DNA of 6,299 nt from Thermodesulfobacteriales bacterium (lineage in GTDB: Bacteria; Desulfobacterota_D; UBA1144; Nemesobacterales; UBA2774). The stretch lies in the NCBI GenBank assembly GCA_004525335.1, contig SPCL01000122.1:1-6299 (forward strand), in the 5' to 3' direction. The translations under genes were made by a program, and so were the position numbers. Within the stretch, counting starts at the first letter, position 1. Each line of letters starts with the position of its first letter. The notes beneath the pieces are model-generated. The model had not been told where the DNA came from, did no database searches, and saw only the letters and a program-made list of their open reading frames with translations. Below, one piece after another: positions 1 to 4,956 of this stretch.

Positions 1-63
1 ACATTACTACTTAACGGCACATCTAAAGAAATCTTAGCAGTGGTAACCTGCTGGAAAGAATAA
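1..63 (+). CDS. Possible C-terminal end of a gene cut by the window (unidentified)
   Basis: Frame 1 is open from the first base to a TAA at 61-63 and would encode a 20-residue tail, TLLLNGTSKEILAVVTCWKE. The residues look like ordinary protein, but twenty open codons are weak support. I do not recognise the family. If real, it is the end of a host-side gene converging on the tRNA fragment eight bases downstream. It could equally be a chance open frame in noncoding DNA. Confidence 0.3.
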   Translation, partial: TLLLNGTSKEILAVVTCWKE

Positions 64-70
64 GGAATTC

Positions 71-120
<50 letters not shown>

Positions 121-273
121 TTTTATATATTGTATGAACTTGCAGATTTTGTCCTTTTTAGCTATAACCATCCTATATCATTAAATATTATTAATTACTA
201 TTTGTAAGGCTTGGTTTATGTTTGTAACGATTAGTAATTTCATATGGTCACAAATTTGGTCACATCTAGAATG
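121..273. other. AT-rich noncoding stretch beside the tRNA fragment
   Basis: I find no convincing coding frame here. The stretch is strongly AT-rich and lies between the tRNA 3' half and IS remnant 1. Its one clear structure is a pair of 8-base direct repeats at 245-264, listed separately. There are also two TTTGTAA words at about 200 and 221. By the tRNA-integration model this would be the terminal DNA of the integrated element. No integrase gene is visible, so if one exists it lies outside the window. Confidence 0.5.
245..264 (+). repeat. Tandem TGGTCACA direct repeats (possible integrase arm sites)
   Basis: TGGTCACA occurs at 245-252 and again at 257-264, separated by AATT, giving a period of 12 bases. 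The repeats lie about 125 bases from the tRNA-derived core. Closely spaced short direct repeats next to an attachment core are a known arrangement for arm-type binding sites of tyrosine recombinases or for excisionase sites. The repeats are observed; the role is inference. Two 8-base copies could also arise by chance or by slippage. Confidence 0.4.
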
Positions 274-342
274 TGCAGATAGAACATCAGCTTGACGCAA
301 GTGTCTTATTATTTGCTCTGGGATGTAGCGTTTCCTGCCCAT
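274..342 (-). pseudogene. orfA fragment of an IS3-type transposase (first 23 codons)
   Basis: The minus strand from the ATG at 342 reads MGRKRYIPEQIIRHLRQADV followed by LSA. It matches the start of the better preserved orfA remnant at 4671-4832, MGRKRYTPEQIIRLLHQSEV, at 16 of those 20 positions. An AGGAGTT ribosome binding site precedes the ATG. Similarity stops after about 23 codons, before the helix-turn-helix, so no DNA-binding domain survives. The break is next to the TGGTCACA repeats. In the intact family orfA is fused to the orfB DDE catalytic domain by frameshifting; neither the fusion nor orfB is present. Confidence 0.7.
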
Positions 343-421
343 TTAATCTAACTCCTATTAATAGGGTTTTCTCTCTAAAAAATAACTTAACACATGGACC
401 TATTATAGGGGGGGCAGGTCA
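274..421 (-). mobile_element. IS3-type remnant 1: left end plus start of orfA
   Basis: On the minus strand the fragment begins at 421 with TGACCTG, then seven C, then TATAATAGGTCCAT. It continues through a leader and ribosome binding site into the first codons of an IS3-type orfA, and homology is lost at about 274. The same layout occurs in remnant 3 (4670-4910): the same terminal sequence, the shared leader word AGAGAGAAAACCCTAT and the same start of orfA. Ends beginning TGA and continuing into a C-run are typical of the IS3 family. The rest of orfA and all of orfB are missing, so it cannot move by itself. Its outer end coincides with the stop codon of the lipoprotein gene. Confidence 0.75.
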
Positions 422-1399
422 ATTACAAACCTCTTCTACAGACGGACACCCAACACACGTGCCCTTTGATGGCGAGTCACATATACAGCCGTTACACCAT
501 GTCGCATTTAACAACTCCGCACCGGTCAAAACCGCACCGGTCAAAGTCGCTTTGTTCAAATTCGCATATCTCAAATCCGCACCGGTCAAAACCGCATAGC
601 TCAAATCCGCAATCTCCAAAACCGCACCGCTCAATTTCGCACCGCCCAATTTCGCTCTCGCCAAATCCGCATCATACAACTGCGCACCATTCAAAACCGC
701 ACCGGTCAAATCCGCAGAGCCTAGATTGCAACTAAGACAGTAATTTGTCTTTAAAAGGGTATCTATATTATCCTGAATCGACGCTCTCGCATCTTTGGAT
801 ACAGTATCATGGATGCCCTGTAGTATATTCACTATTACTAGTTTAAACCTGTTAATTAATCCATCTGTCTCTCTCGATTGCTGTGTATCATCCGGATTGG
901 GAATCATAAAAATAGGATGTGTAGTCAAAATCCTTCCGTCATGGTGAAGAGTCAATACATAATCCCCTGCCTCTATTACTTCTGTTACGCACTCACCATT
1001 TACATCCACTCTTAATATTTCACTGCCTTCACTATCTACAAGTTCCATGAAGTGCATTGCATCAGTATCATCATCTTCCCAACAAAATCGCTGCTCAACT
1101 GTTTCTTGATATGTAACTGGAATTTCATCTATACCCACTTCACCTGTATCTTTTCCAAGTTCCAATGTTTCAGGGTGCTCTAGGAAATGTACTATAAGAT
1201 GTCTTTCGAGGTCAGCTCGCAAACTGGGGTCATTTACTAAGTCGTTTTCCGTAAGTGCTGTTGTAGCACCTGTACTATCCTGACCTCCACCATTGTTATC
1301 ACTGCACCCCCCGATTGCACCTAATGATATAAATCCAAATAGTAATACAAATCCCAAACTCTTCATAAAGTATCCTCGTGACTTTAGCAATCTGCTCAT
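419..1399 (-). CDS. Pentapeptide-repeat lipoprotein, unknown function
   Basis: This is a 326-residue envelope protein in three parts. First is a lipoprotein signal with hydrophobic stretch LGFVLLFGFISLGAI and lipobox IGGC, lipidated Cys at residue 32, then a Gly/Ser/Thr linker. Residues about 50-215 form an acidic, otherwise unrecognised domain. From about 225 to 300 there are A(D/V/N)Lxx pentapeptide repeats, introduced by CLSC and followed by a cysteine-rich tail (Cys 302, 305, 307, 315, 318, 325). Pentapeptide repeats fold as a right-handed quadrilateral beta-helix; partners and function vary. ATG 1399 has AGGAGA seven bases upstream. ATG 1366 (residue 12) has GAGGAT and would give a more standard 20-residue signal, so either may be used. 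The stop TGA coincides with the outer terminus of IS remnant 1, so the native C-terminus may be lost. It is transcribed away from the repeat-protein gene. Confidence 0.85.
   Translation of the reverse strand: MSRLLKSRGYFMKSLGFVLLFGFISLGAIGGCSDNNGGGQDSTGATTALTENDLVNDPSLRADLERHLIVHFLEHPETLELGKDTGEVGIDEIPVTYQETVEQRFCWEDDDTDAMHFMELVDSEGSEILRVDVNGECVTEVIEAGDYVLTLHHDGRILTTHPIFMIPNPDDTQQSRETDGLINRFKLVIVNILQGIHDTVSKDARASIQDNIDTLLKTNYCLSCNLGSADLTGAVLNGAQLYDADLARAKLGGAKLSGAVLEIADLSYAVLTGADLRYANLNKATLTGAVLTGAELLNATWCNGCICDSPSKGTCVGCPSVEEVCN
500..725 (-). repeat. 15-base periodic repeats encoding the pentapeptide array
   Basis: The coding DNA for the pentapeptide region repeats with a 15-base period. 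The plus-strand word GCACCGGTCAAA, encoding LTGA, recurs identically at 519-530, 534-545, 579-590 and 699-710. Other units differ by a few bases. Exact sharing between distant units suggests recent unit duplication or conversion, so the array length may vary between strains. The plus-strand frames over this stretch read as repeated HRSKP-like peptides. They are complements of the repeat and not genes. Confidence 0.7.
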
Positions 1400-1687
1400 A
1401 TCTATTTCTCCTGATTTTTTAAATACAGAGTTTGAAGTAAAATCTATTACACTCTCATTATATTATAGCCGAGATTCTAAATACAAGTTGTAATCGGTAA
1501 AATAATGAATCAGTCATGCAGCTTTTGGCTCTGAAGAGTGTTTCCTAAAATATACTGCTCCACATTAAGGACGAAGTATAGTTAAGTTGGTAAAATGCTT
1601 TGTAAAAGGTAAAGGGAGGGAGCAATAAAACAAAGGGGATGGGATTCTAAAACCAAAACAAAAATAGGACTTGAAGGCGCCTATCAG
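1400..1687. other. Divergent intergenic region between lipoprotein and repeat-protein genes
   Basis: The 288 bases separate two divergent genes. The left part carries the lipoprotein promoter. For the rightward gene the best candidate is TTTGGC, 16 bases, TAAAAT at about 1527-1554, which is weak. From about 1608 the plus strand becomes purine-rich (GGTAAAGGGAGGGAG, then an A-rich run with CAAAGGGGATGGG). No open frame there looks like protein, and I see no RNA gene or terminator. Confidence 0.4.
1457..1486 (-). promoter_or_regulatory. Predicted sigma70-type promoter of the lipoprotein gene
   Basis: On the minus strand TTGTAT (1486-1481) is followed after 18 bases by TATAAT (1462-1457). An overlapping second TATAAT lies at 1467-1462. 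The expected start of transcription is near 1450, giving a leader of about 50 bases before the ATG at 1399. The -10 match is perfect and the -35 partial. Confidence 0.5.
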
Positions 1688-2038
1688 ATGAAAAAATATG
1701 GATTAGCCCTCTTAGCTATTATCTTATTGATACCCACTGTATCATATGCAGATGGAACACTTAAGTGTGGTATAAAACCGATACCAAAAGTTGGCTGTCA
1801 TATTGGTCGCTGTGTAGACGGTACGTGGGAACAGGTATGTGATACTTCACCAACTGTATCATGTGGAATAAAACCAATTCCAAATGTAGGTTGCAAAATA
1901 GGTCAGTGTGTAAACGGACAGTGGGAGCAAGTTTGCGACACTTCTCCTATATTAGACTGCGGTATTAAACCCATCCCAGATGTAGGTTGTAAAATAGGCA
2001 GGTGCGTAGACGGGGAATGGGAGCAGGTATGCTGCTGA
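1688..2038 (+). CDS. Exported cysteine-rich protein of three 32-residue repeats, novel-looking
   Basis: The 116-residue protein starts with a clear Sec signal peptide: MKKYG, a hydrophobic core and likely cleavage after VSYA at residue 21. The mature part is almost entirely three tandem repeats starting at residues 27, 59 and 91. Each follows CGIKPIPxVGCxIGxCV(D/N)GxWEQVC, with cysteines spaced C-x9-C-x4-C-x8-C. Linkers are DTSPTVS and DTSPILD, and the third repeat ends in an extra Cys (Cys 116), making 13 in all. Four cysteines per repeat suit two disulfides per module in an oxidising compartment, so I infer a periplasmic or secreted disulfide-rich binding, inhibitor or structural protein. 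No catalytic motif is visible, and I do not recognise a named family. The start follows GAAGG ten bases upstream, a weak site, but the signal peptide supports it. The gene stands alone. Confidence 0.85.
   Translation: MKKYGLALLAIILLIPTVSYADGTLKCGIKPIPKVGCHIGRCVDGTWEQVCDTSPTVSCGIKPIPNVGCKIGQCVNGQWEQVCDTSPILDCGIKPIPDVGCKIGRCVDGEWEQVCC
1766..2032 (+). repeat. Three 96-base coding repeats, diverged at synonymous sites
   Basis: Units begin at 1766, 1862 and 1958; the last stops after its 25-codon core. Units 1 and 2 agree at 20 of 25 core residues, yet 12 of those 20 use a different codon. Unit 3 shows the same pattern. The repeats are therefore an old duplication held by selection on the protein, not a recent slippage product. 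The contrast with the nearly identical DNA units in the pentapeptide gene is plain. Confidence 0.85.
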
Positions 2039-2064
2039 TTTACTCTAAATCTTGGGCTAACTTA

Positions 2065-2099
2065 TTTAAGAATAGTAGTCAAAACCTTATTCTCTTAAA
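2065..2099 (+). terminator. Weak hairpin after the repeat-protein gene
   Basis: TTTAAGAATA (2065-2074) can pair with TATTCTCTTAAA (2088-2099) with one bulged C and a 13-base loop, 27 bases after the stop codon. The stem is AT-rich and no clean U-run follows, so it is a poor intrinsic terminator, though it is the only candidate there. Confidence 0.2.
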
Positions 2100-2345
2100 A
2101 TGTTATTAGACTTATCATAGAAGTAGGATTTTTCACATATTGAGTTTGAGCAATATATTGTAGATGTCCTCTAATTAATAGTTAATTCTCCTAACTGTGA
2201 AACTATAATCCACGAAAAACATTCGCAGAAACCGTGCAAATTTAAGAGTTCTCATGCAAAGATAACCCTATACATAGGTTTTACTGAGATCGCTTGAATT
2301 AGAGAAGATTTATGTTGCTCTAACTACTTGTGATAATAATCCATT

Positions 2346-2384
2346 ATCTTAACTTATGGACCTATTATAGGGGGGGGCAAATCA
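2346..2384 (-). mobile_element. Solo IS3-type terminal inverted repeat (remnant 2)
   Basis: The plus strand reads TATCTTAACTTATGGACCTA, then TTATA, eight G and CAAATCA. It matches the outer 37-39 bases of remnant 3 apart from the length of the G-run. Left of 2346 the match ends at once and no orfA leader follows. It could be a truncated left end or the right-hand inverted repeat of an element whose body is gone. The outer boundary is at 2384, by analogy with the TGA-first ends of the other copies. Confidence 0.65.
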
Positions 2385-2465
2385 AAGGAGTTGTCTAAAG
2401 AAACATTTTATAAAAAGGTTCTAATTGTCTATACCTATTAATCAAATTGACGAATACCAACATGA

Positions 2466-2493
2466 TTGCTTTAAAATTCACAGAATTTAAAAT
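2466..2493 (+). promoter_or_regulatory. Predicted promoter of the SDR/DUF2867 gene
   Basis: TTGCTT (2466-2471) is followed after 16 bases by TAAAAT (2488-2493). The start would be near 2500, leaving a leader of about 49 bases. The direct repeat TTTAAAATTCA, at 2470-2480 and 2486-2496 (period 16), spans the spacer and the -10. It might bind a regulator or be chance in AT-rich DNA. Confidence 0.35.
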
Positions 2494-2548
2494 TCATGCT
2501 ATCATAAAGCTGTAAGAAAAAAATTATCGTTTAAGACAATATTGTTTT

Positions 2549-4096
2549 ATGAAAAAAGAAGATCAAAAGAACAAAAAGTCAAAAATGGACAGCAATTACT
2601 CAAAGGTACTAGTTCTGGGAGCCTCCGGTTATGTGGGCGCGAGACTTGTTCCGGAACTCCTTAACAGCGGTTATTCAGTCAGAGCATGCGGCAGATCTAT
2701 CGAAAAACTTAAAAAAAGGCCCTGGAGTGACGAAAGAAAAGTTGAGTTGGCCGAGTTTGATATATTTGATGAGAACTCATTATTAAATGTTACACAGGGC
2801 TGCGAAGTCGCATACTATCTTATTCATTCGATGGACCCTGGCAAAGAAGATTATGCTGAAGCTGACAGAACAGCAGCGCAGAATATGGTTAAAGTTGCCG
2901 AGCATTGCGGACTGAAAAGATTAATCTATCTTGGCGGTTTGGGCGAAAAGGATATAAAAACCAGTAAACATCTTCTTTCCAGAATTGAAGTTGGTGAAAT
3001 ACTGCAATCTGGAAAAGTTCCGACAACTGTTTTACGGGCAGCTATGATTATTGGAGCGGGAAGTGCATCATTCGAGATACTTAGATATCTCGTCGAACGA
3101 CTTCCAATCATGATAACTCCAAAGTGGGTACGTATAAAATCGCAACCAATAGGCATAAGAAATGTACTATATTACCTGGTTAAATGTTTGAATGCTGAAT
3201 CCACAACAGGCAACACCTACGACATCGGGGGTTCGGAAATCCTGAGCTATCAGCAACTGATTGAAATATACGCCTCGCAAGCGGGTCTTTCTAAAAGAAG
3301 GATACTCCCCGTTCCGGTCTTAACACCAAGATTAAGCTCATACTGGATTCATCTCGTAACACCGATTAATGCAGCGATTGCCAAACCACTGGCTCAGGGC
3401 TTGAGCACTAAAGTAGTTTGTCTCGAAAACAGAATACGGGTTGAAATACCTCAGGATTTAATGGATTGCAAAACAGCTATAAAACTGGCTCTTGACGAGA
3501 GGCAACATGATTTAATTAAGGATATTGATGAACATACGGATGTAATCCCTCCGCCTGAGTGGACTTATCCGGGGGACGACACCTGGGCTGGCGGCAAGGT
3601 TTTTCAAGACCACCGAGTAGTCAGAATTAAGGCAACTCCTCAGGAAGCCTGGCAACCTCTGTTAAACATTGGCGGCAAAAACGGGTGGTATTATGCGGAT
3701 TTGCTATGGAAACTCAGAGGCTTAATAGATCGTCTAGTCGGTGGTGTTGGAATGAGGCAAGGAAGAACTGACCTTTATAATTTAATTCAGGGGGACATCG
3801 TGGATTTCTGGCGTATAAAAGAAGTTAAGAATTATAAAAGACTTTTGTTAAAGGCCGAGATGAAATTACCCGGAAGCGCGACTCTGGATTTCACTATCCT
3901 TTCCAAGAAAGATGAGACCGTGGAGATTCATCAAATTGCCAGATTTATTCCCAGGGGATTGGGCGGTATATTATACTGGTATTCTGTATACCCTTTACAT
4001 CACCTGATATTTAATGGCATGTTGGCTAGAATTGCTAATTTGGTAGGAAAGCCCGTGATCGATGGCCCCGTGGAGTATATCCACGAATCGCAATGA
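2549..4096 (+). CDS. Two-domain NAD(P)-binding SDR-like protein with C-terminal DUF2867
   Basis: This 515-residue protein begins with an atypical (extended-like) SDR Rossmann domain. A dinucleotide-binding loop GASGYVG lies at residues 24-30 after VLVL, with AYYLIHSM at 88-95, RLIYLGGLG at 124-132 and the conserved stretch GSASFEILRYLVERLPIMIT at 171-190. Residues from about 350 to 505 match DUF2867, with GWYYADLLWKLRGLIDRLVG and QGDIVDFWRI. DUF2867 has a START-like fold in related proteins, and the pairing with an NAD(P)H-binding domain is common in bacteria. The reaction is unknown. I see no classical YxxxK catalytic pair in the expected place, so it may be a sensor or isomerase/reductase of unusual type. 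No ribosome binding site precedes ATG 2549. ATG 2585 (residue 13) also lacks one and would remove a Lys-rich leader without harming the fold. Length is normal for the family. Its base composition is visibly less AT-rich than the surrounding gaps. Confidence 0.85.
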   Translation: MKKEDQKNKKSKMDSNYSKVLVLGASGYVGARLVPELLNSGYSVRACGRSIEKLKKRPWSDERKVELAEFDIFDENSLLNVTQGCEVAYYLIHSMDPGKEDYAEADRTAAQNMVKVAEHCGLKRLIYLGGLGEKDIKTSKHLLSRIEVGEILQSGKVPTTVLRAAMIIGAGSASFEILRYLVERLPIMITPKWVRIKSQPIGIRNVLYYLVKCLNAESTTGNTYDIGGSEILSYQQLIEIYASQAGLSKRRILPVPVLTPRLSSYWIHLVTPINAAIAKPLAQGLSTKVVCLENRIRVEIPQDLMDCKTAIKLALDERQHDLIKDIDEHTDVIPPPEWTYPGDDTWAGGKVFQDHRVVRIKATPQEAWQPLLNIGGKNGWYYADLLWKLRGLIDRLVGGVGMRQGRTDLYNLIQGDIVDFWRIKEVKNYKRLLLKAEMKLPGSATLDFTILSKKDETVEIHQIARFIPRGLGGILYWYSVYPLHHLIFNGMLARIANLVGKPVIDGPVEYIHESQ

Positions 4097-4156
4097 CAAT
4101 ATTAGTCAAATAATCATGCCGGCATAGGACGACAGAAATTCAAATTTCAATTTAAC

Positions 4157-4184
4157 TTAGTAATTATTTTTAATCCGCTATACT
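4157..4184 (+). promoter_or_regulatory. Candidate promoter of the NTF2-like gene
   Basis: A good -10, TATACT (4179-4184), lies 16 bases after a poor -35, TTAGTA (4157-4162). The start would be near 4191, about 20 bases before the ATG and just ahead of the ribosome binding site. Confidence 0.35.
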
Positions 4185-4197
4185 CACTCATTAGAGA

Positions 4198-4205
4198 AAG
4201 GGAGG
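4198..4205 (+). promoter_or_regulatory. Strong ribosome binding site of the NTF2-like gene
   Basis: AAGGGAGG ends five bases before the ATG at 4211. It is the strongest such site before an intact gene in the window and fixes that start. Confidence 0.75.
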
Positions 4206-4210
4206 AAGTT

Positions 4211-4672
4211 ATGAAAAAAAGGGATTTAGCAGAATTTCAGATTCTAGATTCTGGAAAAACTGAACTGAGTGAACGAAACATAGAAATTACAACCTCCGCA
4301 TTTCATGAGTTGATTGAGAAGAAAAATATCTCTACGTTTTCGAACCTTATGAGCCCCAAACTCAAAATTCGCAAAAATAATGAGCTTTGGAATTATGACC
4401 AAACGTACACATACATCGAAATGTTAATTTCCAAATATAAAAAGGTAACATTCCTTCCATTTGAAATGGTTATTGCTACAGGAGATTATGTGACCGTTAA
4501 ATATACGGAGAGATTATTCCTGAAAGACGGGCGTGTAGAATCACACAAGTTCATATCTATCTTTGAAATAAAAGAAGTCAGGATTCAGAATATTTGGGAA
4601 TTGGCTGTTCCGGCAGACGAAATACTACAAGTATCAAAAGATTCAAACTCACAAATGACTTATTGTAACTGA
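4211..4672 (+). CDS. NTF2-like (SnoaL-type) small protein, unknown function
   Basis: This is a 153-residue soluble protein with no signal peptide. Residues about 24-135 fit the NTF2-like cone fold. An N-terminal helix pair with FHELIEKKNISTFSNLMSP leads to KLKIRKNNELWNYDQTYTYI, an LISKYKKVTFLPFEMVIATG segment, and strands VTVKYTERLFLKDGRVESHK and FISIFEIKEVRIQNIWELAV. Members of this superfamily bind small hydrophobic ligands or catalyse isomerisation, hydrolysis or cyclisation, but many have no known role. I cannot assign a substrate or a catalytic residue. It follows the SDR-like gene in the same direction but has its own apparent promoter. The last residues, after about 140, may not be native: the stop TGA (4670-4672) is the first triplet of IS remnant 3, so the insertion probably replaced the original 3' end. 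Confidence 0.7.
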   Translation: MKKRDLAEFQILDSGKTELSERNIEITTSAFHELIEKKNISTFSNLMSPKLKIRKNNELWNYDQTYTYIEMLISKYKKVTFLPFEMVIATGDYVTVKYTERLFLKDGRVESHKFISIFEIKEVRIQNIWELAVPADEILQVSKDSNSQMTYCN

Positions 4673-4910
4673 CCTGCATACCTCCGTATTCCTTCCTCCA
4701 GCGGTAATAAGTGTTCACTGTTACTCCTATCTCTCTGCATATCTCTGATAGGTTCCTACCCTCAGAAGAAAGTACTTCTGACTGATGTAGTAACCGTATT
4801 ATCTGCTCCGGGGTATAACGTTTCCTGCCCATTATAATGACCTCCTATGTATAGGGTTTTCTCTCTAAAAAATATCTTAACTTATGGACCTATTATAGGG
4901 GGGCAAATCA
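4670..4910 (-). mobile_element. IS3-type remnant 3: left end and 5' part of orfA
   Basis: The minus strand from 4910 reads TGATTTG, six C, TATAATAGGTCCATAAG, a leader, AGGAGGT and then orfA from the ATG at 4832. Everything after the codons for GGMQV is missing: the rest of orfA and all of orfB. The inner break at 4670 reads TGACCTGC on the plus strand, the same eight bases as the outer end of remnant 1. This could be the other inverted repeat joined to orfA by an internal deletion, or a coincidence of the GGMQV codons. The four bases flanking the two ends (TAAC and TGAG) do not match, so no target duplication is seen. Confidence 0.75.
4671..4832 (-). pseudogene. Truncated orfA of an IS3-type transposase
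   Basis: The ATG at 4832 follows a strong AGGAGGT with seven spacer bases (4840-4846). The frame encodes MGRKRYTPEQIIRLLHQSEV, then a helix-turn-helix, NLSEICREIGVTVNTYYRWR, and KEYGGMQV. This is the characteristic N-terminus of IS3-family orfA proteins, here about 54 residues of a normal length near 90. The family's leucine-zipper region and the downstream DDE transposase are absent. The reading frame stays open for 30 more codons to 4578, but that tail is antisense to the NTF2-like gene and is not transposase. A DNA-binding fragment could still be made; transposition could not occur. Confidence 0.85.
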
Positions 4911-4956
4911 TGAGTATAAATTGCATGCGAATAGTATGTTTGATAGTTAAAGTTTT

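Larger units (their letters stand above)
2039..2548. other. Long AT-rich intergenic region with an IS end remnant
   Basis: These 510 bases hold no convincing gene on either strand. They contain the weak hairpin after the repeat gene, the IS end at 2346-2384, the repeated TTTAAAATTCA and a probable promoter before the dehydrogenase-like gene. The stretch from 2100 to 2345 shows nothing I can assign; it could include decayed IS interior, but I see no recognisable orfB remains. Confidence 0.5.
4097..4210. other. Intergenic gap between the SDR-like and NTF2-like genes
   Basis: The 114 bases contain a perfect 10-base palindrome, ATGCCGGCAT (4116-4125), with no loop and no U-run. It is therefore not a terminator; it might be an operator or chance. 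The AT-rich remainder carries the candidate promoter of the next gene. Confidence 0.4.

Noticed and set aside
273..599. Plus-strand open frame of 108 codons across IS remnant 1 and the pentapeptide array
   Set aside because: Its second half is a complement of the repeat, giving monotonous AP(V)K-type units, and the first half crosses the IS junction. The minus-strand lipoprotein has a signal, a ribosome binding site and a family match.
500..725. CRISPR-like or satellite array
   Set aside because: The period is 15 bases with no spacers, and the repeat is fully explained by pentapeptide codons in the lipoprotein.
466..735. Plus-strand open frame rich in HRSKP/HRSNP repeats
   Set aside because: It is the antisense reading of the 15-base pentapeptide repeat, and no known family looks like it.
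1293..1493. Plus-strand open frame of 66 codons
   Set aside because: It is antisense to the signal region and promoter of the lipoprotein, has no ribosome binding site, and its composition is that of AT-rich noncoding DNA.
2100..2345. Remains of IS orfB inside remnant 2
   Set aside because: Reading both strands gave no DDE-type motif or recurring transposase segment, so only the terminal 39 bases are claimed.
2926..3156. Minus-strand open frame of 76 codons
   Set aside because: It lies wholly inside the well-supported SDR/DUF2867 gene on the other strand.
4116..4125. ATGCCGGCAT palindrome as a terminator of the SDR gene
   Set aside because: It has no loop and no following U-run, so an intrinsic terminator is not supported.
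4578..4670. C-terminal extension of the orfA frame
   Set aside because: The residues beyond GGMQV are antisense to the NTF2-like gene and do not continue the transposase family; it is read-through after truncation.
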